From Paludibacter sp. (GTDB taxonomy: Bacteria; Bacteroidota; Bacteroidia; Bacteroidales; Paludibacteraceae), in NCBI GenBank assembly GCA_028748945.1, contig JAQTOL010000225.1, forward strand, positions 1 through 5,820: 5,820 nucleotides of DNA, given 5' to 3'. Positions within the stretch are counted from its first letter, which is position 1. Each line of letters begins with the position of its first letter. Positions 1-5,820 of this stretch are shown one piece after another. The notes beneath the pieces are model-generated. The model saw nothing but the letters and a program-made list of their open reading frames with translations, was not told where the DNA came from and made no database searches. The position numbers and the translations under genes were made by a program.

Positions 1-510
1 ATTGCGCCTGATGGTACAATGACCCTTGATTATAGCTTTAATTTCAGTGCAGTAGTAGATATGATGGGTGTAAAATTCGATTATCCCGAAGCTAAAGTAC
101 TAAGTAAACGTTGGCTGGGAGATGGTCCGTATCGGGTGTGGCAAAACCGCACTCAGGGTCCGGTTTATGATCTGTGGGAGAATAAATACAATGATCCGGT
201 TCCCGGAGAATCATTTGATTATCCTGAATTTAAAGGCTATTTTGCTCATGTAAGTTGGATGAATCTGAAAACCTCGGAAGGCGAAATCAGCATAACAAAT
301 GTAACACCGGATACCTATGTTGGTATTTACGAACCACGCGATGGGCGTGATAACTTATTGTACACCTTGCCAAAAAGCGGAATTTCCGTTTTGAGCGTAA
401 TTCCGGCTGTGCGAAACAAAGTAAACTCTACTGATTTAAACGGCCCTTCCGCTCAACCAAAATGGGTGGACGGTGAGCAAAACGGAAGAATTGTGTTGAA
501 GTTTAAATAG
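1..510 (+). CDS. GH2-type glycoside hydrolase (beta-galactosidase-like), C-terminal part only
   Basis: The frame is open from the first base to a TAG stop at 508-510, so this is the 3' end of a gene that begins outside the window; the ATG at 19 is internal. About 169 residues are visible. They resemble the C-terminal beta-sandwich of large GH2 enzymes (the LacZ small-chain-like domain). The best marker is RWLGDGPYRVWQNR (about residues 37-50 from the window start), matching the family's 'W.G.GPYENY.DR' block. It is followed by a WEN..ND segment, then YPEFKGYFAHVSWM, which corresponds to the 'P.E.G...DVRW' block. It ends in a strand-rich tail (GRIVLKFK). The catalytic barrel and its glutamates lie upstream, so the substrate cannot be read here. 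Beta-galactosidase activity on pectic side chains is inferred from the fold and the adjacent rhamnosidase. Other GH2 activities, or a related family sharing this domain, remain possible. The next gene starts 58 bases downstream on the same strand, consistent with an operon. Confidence 0.75.
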   Translation: MAPDGTMTLDYSFNFSAVVDMMGVKFDYPEAKVLSKRWLGDGPYRVWQNRTQGPVYDLWENKYNDPVPGESFDYPEFKGYFAHVSWMNLKTSEGEISITNVTPDTYVGIYEPRDGRDNLLYTLPKSGISVLSVIPAVRNKVNSTDLNGPSAQPKWVDGEQNGRIVLKFK

Positions 511-513
511 AAA

Positions 514-534
514 GACCCCCAACCCCTAAAGGGG
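514..534. repeat. C/G-rich interspersed repeat, short copy in the intergenic spacer
   Basis: This 21-base stretch begins four bases after the stop of the GH2 gene. It reads as a C-run, AA, CCCC, TAAA, GGGG, and its last 12 bases can fold as a 4-bp C/G stem (523-526 with 531-534) over a TAAA loop. It is nearly the exact reverse complement of 639-661 inside the next gene, differing only by one missing C and one missing G in the runs. I know this type of C-run / TAAA / G-run element as a dispersed repeat in Bacteroidota intergenic regions, from memory rather than from a search. It might act as a weak terminator or mRNA-stabilising hairpin, but there is no U-tract after it. Confidence 0.7.
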
Positions 535-568
535 AGTAAGAAATATTACTTTAGATTGATGAAAAAAC

Positions 569-3500
569 ATGAACAAAAAAGAAGAAAATATACCGGTTGA
601 ATCTAACCAAAATTTCCCTTTAGGGGCTAGGGCTAAAGCCCCCTTTAGGGGGTTGGGGGTCATTTTATTTTTATTGTTGTCTGTATCTGTTTTTTCCCAA
701 TCTTCCCTTTACAACCAATTCATTCATCCGCCTGCCGAAGCCAAACCCTGGACATTTTGGTACTGGATGCATGGTGCCGTTTCAAAAGAAGGTATCCACG
801 CCGACCTTGAAGCCATGAAACAAATTGGGCTAGGGGGTGCATACCTGTTTACAATCAGGGGAACTGAAGGCTCTGAATATTCAAATCCGGTATCTCAACT
901 GACGCCTGAGTGGTGGGAAATGGTGCGTTACAGCATGCAGCAAGCGGATAGTCTCGGTCTAAAACTTGGGATGCACATTACCGATGGTTTTGCACTGGCA
1001 GGTGGTCCGTGGATTACTCCGGCCGAATCCATGCAAAAAGTGGTATTCAACGATACCATTATTAACGGAGGAAAAATATTAAACTTACAGATTAGTCAGC
1101 CTCAAACCGTCCAAAATTTTTACGAAGATATTGCTCTTTATGCACTTCCTGTCTTAAAGTCGCTCTCCCATGGAGAGGGATTTAGGGTGAGGTCTAATAA
1201 TCCGGAGGACTTGAAACCATTTTCTGAAGCCGGCAAAGATTTTCGATCGGAAAATCCCTGTTACATTCAATACACATATACAAAACTATTTACACTTCGA
1301 ACAGTAAAAATTGAATTGCCGGGATATAGCATTCAGGGGCAACGGTTGAAAGTGACTGCCAGTGATGATGGTGTAACTTATAAAATAATCAAACAACTTG
1401 TTCCACCTCGTCAGGGATGGCAAAATACAGGATTCGATAATACTTTTAGCGTACCGCCGACTACTGCAAAATATTTTCGGTTTTACTGGACACCCGTTGG
1501 TACCGAACCGGGAAGCGAGGATTTGGATGCCGCCAAATGGAAACCAACATTGAAAATTAAAGCCATTCACCTGAGTTCTGAACCACGTATTAATTTGTGG
1601 GAAGGGAAAGCGGGTTTTGTCTGGCGAATTGCGCAGGAAACATCAGCACAGGAAATTCCTTCAAATGAATGTACTCCCGTTAATAAAATCATCAACCTGA
1701 CTCCGTATTTTAAAAACGGACAATTAACCTGTAATCTCCCAAAAGGTCATTGGCGGATTTTGCGAATGGGACATACTTCCACCGGAATGACCAATGCGAC
1801 CGGCGGAGGTGGAAAAGGACTGGAATGTGATAAATTTTCCGAAGCAGCTGTTCAAAAACAATTTGATAACTGGTTCGGTGCAGCTTTTACTAAGACTGAT
1901 TCAACCTTAGCACATCGGGTTTTGAAATTTATGCACATCGACAGTTGGGAGTGTGGAAGTCAAAACTGGAGCGATAATTTTGTAAAGGAATTTCGTATAC
2001 GTCGTGGGTATGATTTGCTGCCTTATTTACCTTTAATGGCCGGCTATCCCATCGATAATGTTCAAAAATCCGAACAGGTTTTGCGTGATGTGCGAACCAC
2101 CATTGCAGAATTAATCGATGAGGTGTTTTATAAAGTGATGGTAAAAAATGCGAAAGCCTACGGTTGCGAAACCACTGCCGAATGTGTTGCACCAACGATG
2201 GTAAGCGATGGGTTGTTGCATTTTAAAGAAGTGGACCGCCCCATGGGTGAATTTTGGTTACGTAGTCCGACACACGATAAACCCAACGATATGCTCGATG
2301 CTATTAGTGGAGCGCACATTTATGGAAAAAACATTATTCAGGCCGAAGGATTTACTGAATTACGCACCAATTGGGACGAAGATCCGGCAATGATAAAACC
2401 ACTTTTGGATCGGAATTTTGCGTTGGGACTTAACAAATTATTTTTTCATATTTTCGTTCACAATCCGTATCTGGATAAAGCTCCCGGAATTACACTTGAC
2501 GGGATGGGGCTGTATTTCCAACGCGACCAAACCTGGTGGAAACAGGGAAAAGCTTTCGTGGATTATGTAAGTCGTTGTCAGGCTCTTTTACAATACGGTC
2601 ATCCGGTTACCGACATTGCAGTATTCACTGGCGAGGAAGTTCCCCGCCGGGCTTTGACACCGAATAAACTCATTGATATTTTACCGGGAATTATTGGAAA
2701 AGAACGGGTGGAAAGTGAGCAAAAAAGGCTTGCCAACGTTGGTCAACCTATGTCCGAAATGCCGGCAGGAGTGAATCATTCCGACAATATTTTGAAGCCT
2801 GAAAATTGGATCAATCCGCTCAACGGATATGCGTACGATTCGTTTAATAAAGATGCTTTGTTGCATTTGGCAAAAACTGAAAAAGGGAAAATGGTTTTAC
2901 CGGGAGGCGCGGAATATAAAGTTGTGATTTTCCCCAATCAAAAAAAATATTCAAAGGAAACCCTGTCAAAAATTGAAATGCTAAAACAATACGGAGTTGT
3001 TGTTCCTGAATTACCATACGTGAATAGTGATAATTTTTCTTCTTTAGGGTTTGAACCCGACCTTATAGTTCCACAGAATATTGCATGGACCCATCGAAGA
3101 AATAAAGATACAGACATATATTTCATTTCAAATCAGGACGATTTTAATAAAACAATTGGTGCTTCATTCCGGATTAAAACTGGAACACCGCAAATCTGGA
3201 ATCCTGTGAACGGAGAAATAAGTGTACCGGCCAAATGGCAAAACATTAACGGTCGGGTTGATCTTTCGTTGAATCTTAATCCATTTGAATCTGTTTTTAT
3301 TGTATTTGGAAGTACTGCTCCATCAAATCTGGTGACTCAACTACAGCCTTTGGATAGTTATTTATCAACAGATATAAATTTCAAATGGAATGTTACTTTC
3401 GTTAAAAACAATCAGTTGATTGATACATCTGCACTTTTCGATTGGAGCAAAAATAAGAATCCGTTCATAAAATATTATTCCGGTACAGCCGTTTATAAAA

Positions 3501-3823
3501 GCAGTTTCAGTTGGAACGATATGCCGGGAAAAGTGTTATTGGATTTAGGTAAAGTTTGTAATCTCGCTACCGTTCGTGTCAATGGTATTGAATGTGGGAC
3601 GGCCTGGATTGCACCTTATCAGGTAGATATTACCAAAGCATTAAAGAAAGGGACTAATACACTTGAAATTGAAGTGACCAACACCTGGGCTAATGCCATA
3701 AACGGTTCCGACAAAGGCACACCACCTTTCCCTGGAATCTGGACAAATGGCAAATACCGAATGAAAGAAGACAAATTATTGGAATCAGGATTGATCGGGC
3801 CGGTGAGGATTATTCAAAAGTAA
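569..3823 (+). CDS. GH106 family alpha-L-rhamnosidase, secreted
   Basis: A complete 1084-residue protein, the usual GH106 size. It should hydrolyse terminal alpha-L-rhamnose from pectic glycans in the periplasm. GH106 signatures in order: HPPAEAKPWTFWYWMHG (53-69) with EGIHADLEAMKQIGLGG (74-90); HIDSWECGSQNW (456-467); AECVAPT (537-543) leading to DRPMGEFW; IIQAEGF; then FFHIFVHNPYLDKAPG. Candidate active-site or metal-ligand glutamates are E461, E561 and E593; their spacing equals that I recall for Bacteroides rhamnosidase BT0986, from memory and not aligned. A beta-sandwich lies near 245-340 and a galactose-binding-like domain near 940-1084. The signal peptide has a hydrophobic core at about 30-42 and likely cleavage after S43, but an unusually long n-region (about 29 residues), half of it repeat-derived. 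ATG 569 is chosen because no start codon closer to the core leaves a charged n-region. No Shine-Dalgarno or type IX sorting domain is seen. A second repeat lies in frame at residues 196-209. Confidence 0.95.
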   Translation: MNKKEENIPVESNQNFPLGARAKAPFRGLGVILFLLLSVSVFSQSSLYNQFIHPPAEAKPWTFWYWMHGAVSKEGIHADLEAMKQIGLGGAYLFTIRGTEGSEYSNPVSQLTPEWWEMVRYSMQQADSLGLKLGMHITDGFALAGGPWITPAESMQKVVFNDTIINGGKILNLQISQPQTVQNFYEDIALYALPVLKSLSHGEGFRVRSNNPEDLKPFSEAGKDFRSENPCYIQYTYTKLFTLRTVKIELPGYSIQGQRLKVTASDDGVTYKIIKQLVPPRQGWQNTGFDNTFSVPPTTAKYFRFYWTPVGTEPGSEDLDAAKWKPTLKIKAIHLSSEPRINLWEGKAGFVWRIAQETSAQEIPSNECTPVNKIINLTPYFKNGQLTCNLPKGHWRILRMGHTSTGMTNATGGGGKGLECDKFSEAAVQKQFDNWFGAAFTKTDSTLAHRVLKFMHIDSWECGSQNWSDNFVKEFRIRRGYDLLPYLPLMAGYPIDNVQKSEQVLRDVRTTIAELIDEVFYKVMVKNAKAYGCETTAECVAPTMVSDGLLHFKEVDRPMGEFWLRSPTHDKPNDMLDAISGAHIYGKNIIQAEGFTELRTNWDEDPAMIKPLLDRNFALGLNKLFFHIFVHNPYLDKAPGITLDGMGLYFQRDQTWWKQGKAFVDYVSRCQALLQYGHPVTDIAVFTGEEVPRRALTPNKLIDILPGIIGKERVESEQKRLANVGQPMSEMPAGVNHSDNILKPENWINPLNGYAYDSFNKDALLHLAKTEKGKMVLPGGAEYKVVIFPNQKKYSKETLSKIEMLKQYGVVVPELPYVNSDNFSSLGFEPDLIVPQNIAWTHRRNKDTDIYFISNQDDFNKTIGASFRIKTGTPQIWNPVNGEISVPAKWQNINGRVDLSLNLNPFESVFIVFGSTAPSNLVTQLQPLDSYLSTDINFKWNVTFVKNNQLIDTSALFDWSKNKNPFIKYYSGTAVYKSSFSWNDMPGKVLLDLGKVCNLATVRVNGIECGTAWIAPYQVDITKALKKGTNTLEIEVTNTWANAINGSDKGTPPFPGIWTNGKYRMKEDKLLESGLIGPVRIIQK
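613..661. repeat. C/G-rich palindromic repeat embedded in the rhamnosidase signal-peptide region
   Basis: This roughly 50-base block sits wholly inside the coding region and encodes residues 16-31 (FPLGARAKAPFRGLGV). It contains three self-complementary pieces: CCC-TTTA-GGG at 616-625; GGGGCT at 623-628 pairing with AGCCCC at 637-642; and CCCCC-TTTA-GGGGG at 639-652. Its right part (639-661) is the inverted partner of the spacer copy at 514-534. The composition jumps sharply from the A-rich bases before it (569-612) to G-runs and then to the T-rich signal-peptide core after 661. The other forward frames carry stops or do not join the signal peptide, so the gene uses the one frame that stays open. 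Confidence 0.8.
1154..1194. repeat. Second in-frame palindromic repeat, in the mature rhamnosidase
   Basis: The core is a perfect 6-bp inverted repeat: CTCTCC at 1163-1168 and GGAGAG at 1172-1177 around a CAT loop. It is followed by GGATTTAGGGTGAGG. I recognise this arrangement (short palindrome plus 'GATTTAGGG.GAGG' tail, often preceded by AAAGTC as at 1157-1161) as another dispersed Bacteroidota repeat, from memory and not searched. It encodes residues 196-209, including LSHGEGFRVRS, a glycine- and arginine-containing stretch between the conserved 'DIALYALPV' segment and the next beta-sandwich. Only one copy occurs in this window, so the repeat call rests on recognition of the type. The exact left boundary is uncertain by about 10 bases. 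Confidence 0.6.
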
Positions 3824-3839
3824 AAAACATAATAATTTA

Positions 3840-3883
3840 TGGGTATAACCACAAAATATTATGATATATTTTGGTTATATCCA
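3840..3883. repeat. Long AT-rich hairpin downstream of the rhamnosidase gene
   Basis: A near-perfect inverted repeat of about 18 pairs. TATAACC (3844-3850) pairs with GGTTATA (3873-3879), and AAAATAT (3853-3859) pairs with ATATTTT (3866-3872). GG/CC pairs and a G-T wobble close the outer end. There is a 2-base bulge (3851-3852) and a 6-base loop (3860-3865). It begins 16 bases after the rhamnosidase stop. It could help end the upstream transcript, although no clean U-tract follows. It could also be an operator, since its right arm covers the predicted -33 element of the ATPase promoter. The structure is directly visible; either role is inferred. Confidence 0.7.
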
Positions 3884-3901
3884 AATATTATTATACTTTT
3901 G
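3870..3901 (+). promoter_or_regulatory. Bacteroidota-type promoter for the AAA ATPase gene
   Basis: TTTG at 3870-3873 and TACTTTTG at 3894-3901 are separated by 20 bases. This matches the -33 TTTG / -7 TAnnTTTG pattern used by the primary sigma factor of Bacteroidota. Transcription would begin a few bases after 3901, leaving a leader of roughly 10-15 bases before ATG 3919. The -7 match is exact. The same region is very AT-rich, so a chance match cannot be excluded. Confidence 0.6.
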
Positions 3902-3918
3902 CTCAAAATATACAGACT

Positions 3919-5049
3919 ATGAGTATAGAAAGAGCATTAGAAAAAGTAATAATTACCAGACTTTTTAAGAGAAAAGCCATAGTTATTATAGGACCAAGAC
4001 AGGTCGGAAAAACAACTTTGCTTCATTTGATTTCAGAAAAAACCGATAAAAAATTGTTGTTTCTGAATTGTGACGAACCTGATATACGTAAAAAATTAGA
4101 ATTGCCAACATCAACACAACTTAAAGCAATTATCGGTGATGCTGAATTAATAATGATTGATGAAGCTCAAAGGGTAAAAGATATTGGAATTACGCTTAAA
4201 TTATTGATTGATAATTTGCCTGACAAACAAGTTGTAGTTACGGGTTCTTCAGCATTGGAGCTTTCAAATTCTATAAACGAACCTTTAACCGGGCGTAAAT
4301 TTGAATATAAAATGTTACCATTTTCGTTTGCTGAAATGGTTAACGCTAATGGATTGTTGGAAGAAAGTCGACTTTTAGAACACCGAATGATTTATGGAAT
4401 GTATCCGGATGTGGTAAATAATCAAGGCGATGAACGAGAAGTGTTAACGAATATTGTTTCGAGCTATTTATACAAAGATATTTTTGATTTTCAGGATATT
4501 AGAAAGCCTGAAATTATTGAAAAGTTGTTGCAGGCATTAGCTTTGCAAGTCGGAAGTGAAGTTTCAATAAATGAACTTGCACAACTTATCGGAATTGATA
4601 ATTCAACAATTTTACGTTATACTGATTTATTAGAAAAATCGTATATTATTTTTCATCTGAATTCGTATAGTCGAAATATCAGAAACGAATTAAAAAAGAG
4701 TAGAAAGATATATTTTTATGACAATGGAGTGCGTAATGCATTGATATCAAATCTAAATCCATTAGGTTTACGGACGGATGTTGGTGCTTTGTGGGAAAAC
4801 TTTTTACTAAGTGAACGTATAAAGCGAAACAATTATGAAGGCAATTACGCTAATTGTTATTTCTGGAGAACAACACAGCAACAGGAAATTGATTTTATTG
4901 AAGATAAAGATGGTATATTGAATTGTTATGAATTTAAATGGAATACTACAAAAAAAGCCAAGCTAACAAGCACTTTTGCGACTAATTATCCCAATCATAC
5001 ATTTAAACTTATTAATCAGGATAATTATATTGATTTTATAGGTAAATAA
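3919..5049 (+). CDS. AAA ATPase with DUF4143 C-terminal domain
   Basis: A complete 376-residue cytoplasmic protein of the AAA_14/DUF4143 type, usually annotated only as 'ATP-binding protein'. Walker A is GPRQVGKTT (25-33), Walker B is ELIMIDEAQ (76-84, D81/E82), followed by a sensor-like VVVTGSS (105-111) and LTGR (123-126). A helix-turn-helix-like stretch, SINELAQLIGIDNSTILRY, lies at 216-234. The C-terminus has WENF (292-295), EIDFI with D325, and YEFKW with E338/K340, matching the D...ExK pattern of PD-(D/E)xK nuclease folds, so DNA binding or cleavage is possible but unproven. ATG 3919 is preferred over an in-frame TTG at 3871, because that TTG lies inside the predicted promoter and the family normally begins about 20-25 residues before Walker A. 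No signal peptide or membrane segment is seen. The gene is AT-rich: 18 of 60 bases are G/C in 4141-4200 and 14 of 60 in 4621-4680, against 27 of 60 in 2221-2280 of the rhamnosidase. That and the unrelated neighbours suggest later acquisition. Confidence 0.93.
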   Translation: MSIERALEKVIITRLFKRKAIVIIGPRQVGKTTLLHLISEKTDKKLLFLNCDEPDIRKKLELPTSTQLKAIIGDAELIMIDEAQRVKDIGITLKLLIDNLPDKQVVVTGSSALELSNSINEPLTGRKFEYKMLPFSFAEMVNANGLLEESRLLEHRMIYGMYPDVVNNQGDEREVLTNIVSSYLYKDIFDFQDIRKPEIIEKLLQALALQVGSEVSINELAQLIGIDNSTILRYTDLLEKSYIIFHLNSYSRNIRNELKKSRKIYFYDNGVRNALISNLNPLGLRTDVGALWENFLLSERIKRNNYEGNYANCYFWRTTQQQEIDFIEDKDGILNCYEFKWNTTKKAKLTSTFATNYPNHTFKLINQDNYIDFIGK

Positions 5050-5062
5050 TAAAATAAAGAAT

Positions 5063-5820
5063 ATGAATCGAATAAAACTAATTGCATTATTGCTGATTTC
5101 AGCATTTTCAATTCACGCCGAAATCAAACTCCCGGCTATTTTCGCAAACAACATGCTCCTTCAGCAAAGTACTCAGGTGAATATATGGGGAAAAGCCGAT
5201 GCAAATAAAACCGTCTCCATCCAAGCTTCATGGGCTAAAAATCCGGTTAAAACTGTAGCTGATAAAGATGGAAAATGGAAAACATCTTTCAAAACTCCCA
5301 AAGCGGATGGCAAAACATATTCGCTTACAATCAGCGATGGGAAAACGCTGACATTAAATAATCTGATTCTTGGTGAACTCTGGTTATGTTCCGGTCAAAG
5401 CAATATGGAAATGCCGATGAAGGGTTTCAAAAACCAACCGGTGGATGGTTCCAATATGGACATTCTGAAAAGTACAAATCCGGATATTCGCTTATTCACC
5501 GTAAAACGCAATTCTACCATTGAAGCCCAGCATGATGTAACCGGAAAATGGGAAGCTGCAACTCCTGAAACTGTTCGCGATTTCAGTGCCACGGGTTATT
5601 ATTTCGGACGTTTGTTACAGGAAACCTTACACGTTCCGGTAGGTTTAATTTTAAGTTCGTGGGGTGGTTCCTGTATCGAAGCATGGATGACTGAAGACAT
5701 GTTACGGGCTTTCCCATCGATTAAAATTCCAAAAAAAGAAGCCGATATCAAAGAGAAAAACCGCACACCGACAACGCTTTATCAGGCAATGATTCATCCG
5801 ATAGTTGGACTGACCATCAA
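5063..5820 (+). CDS. SASA-family (sialate O-acetylesterase-like) carbohydrate esterase, 5' part
   Basis: The frame is open from ATG 5063 to the window end, giving 252 codons of a gene that continues beyond; full members are usually about 450-700 residues. A signal peptide is clear: basic MNRIK, hydrophobic 6-16, likely cleavage after A19 (SIHA/EIKLP), so the enzyme is periplasmic or surface-exposed. An N-terminal beta-rich domain (about 20-100, with LPAIFANNMLLQQ and VNIWGKA) precedes the SGNH/SASA core. The nucleophile block is GELWLCSGQSNMEM, with S113 as predicted catalytic serine, and VPVGLILSSWGGSCIEAW (191-208) is the next conserved block. The catalytic Asp/His lie outside the window. 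Despite the name, such proteins in plant-glycan loci are thought to remove acetyl groups from pectin or xylan; a pectic substrate is inferred from the adjacent rhamnosidase. It starts 13 bases after the ATPase stop, with an AT-rich leader and no Shine-Dalgarno. No promoter of its own is visible, so it may depend on read-through from upstream. Confidence 0.92.
   Translation, partial: MNRIKLIALLLISAFSIHAEIKLPAIFANNMLLQQSTQVNIWGKADANKTVSIQASWAKNPVKTVADKDGKWKTSFKTPKADGKTYSLTISDGKTLTLNNLILGELWLCSGQSNMEMPMKGFKNQPVDGSNMDILKSTNPDIRLFTVKRNSTIEAQHDVTGKWEAATPETVRDFSATGYYFGRLLQETLHVPVGLILSSWGGSCIEAWMTEDMLRAFPSIKIPKKEADIKEKNRTPTTLYQAMIHPIVGLTI

Noticed and set aside
19..510. A complete small gene starting at ATG 19
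   Set aside because: The frame is open upstream to the window edge, and the protein matches only the C-terminal domain of a much larger enzyme.
535..550. Short inverted repeat AGTAA / TTACT in the spacer
   Set aside because: Only five pairs in AT-rich DNA; likely chance.
547..554. TACTTTAG as a -7 promoter element for the rhamnosidase
   Set aside because: It differs from TAnnTTTG at a key position and no -33 TTTG is found at the right distance; the region there is C-rich repeat.
826..837. GGGCTAGGGGG as another copy of the C/G-rich repeat
   Set aside because: It encodes the conserved GLGG motif of GH106, lacks the palindrome, and is explained by coding.
1286..1570. Minus-strand open frame of 94 codons, and similar ones at 1929-2195, 2681-2866, 2938-3126 and 5395-5592
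   Set aside because: All lie opposite strongly supported genes, show no family motifs and have no promoter; they are shadows of the real coding frames.
2208..2393. Plus-strand open frame of 61 codons within the rhamnosidase gene
   Set aside because: It overlaps the conserved catalytic region of GH106 in another phase and has no recognisable content.
3871..3918. TTG at 3871 as the start of the ATPase, adding 16 residues
   Set aside because: It lies within the predicted promoter and hairpin, the extra residues do not resemble the family, and ATG 3919 gives a typical distance to Walker A.

Overview
The window looks like a piece of a polysaccharide utilisation locus (PUL) from a member of the Bacteroidota. 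The supporting signs are a GH2 / GH106 / SASA-esterase gene set with Sec signal peptides, AT-rich leaders without Shine-Dalgarno sequences, a promoter matching the Bacteroidota TTTG / TAnnTTTG pattern, and C/G-rich interspersed palindromic repeats of a kind I recall from Bacteroidota genomes. The genus cannot be fixed from the sequence. A pectin target (rhamnogalacturonan, RG-I or RG-II) fits best, because the central enzyme is an alpha-L-rhamnosidase.

Layout, all genes on the + strand. Positions 1-510 hold the 3' end of a GH2-type glycosidase, probably beta-galactosidase-like. Positions 511-568 are a short spacer with one copy of a C/G-rich repeat. Positions 569-3823 hold a complete GH106 alpha-L-rhamnosidase of 1084 codons. 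Positions 3824-3918 are an AT-rich spacer with a long hairpin and an overlapping promoter. Positions 3919-5049 hold a complete AAA ATPase of the DUF4143 type, markedly more AT-rich than its neighbours. A 13-base gap follows, then positions 5063-5820 hold the 5' part of a secreted SASA-family (sialate O-acetylesterase-like) esterase that runs off the window.

The three carbohydrate genes suggest a shared periplasmic job: the esterase removes acetyl groups, the rhamnosidase removes terminal rhamnose, and the GH2 enzyme removes another sugar, probably galactose. The ATPase is cytoplasmic, has its own predicted promoter, has no obvious link to sugar metabolism and looks like an insertion into the operon.

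The most unusual signal is in the rhamnosidase gene. Two palindromic repeat elements seem to be part of its reading frame: one forms the stretch just before the signal-peptide core (613-661), the other encodes a short peptide in the mature protein (about 1154-1194). An inverted partner of the first lies upstream at 514-534, so the start codon sits between two complementary arms. I found no RNA genes, CRISPR array, transposase or other clearly new multi-gene system.
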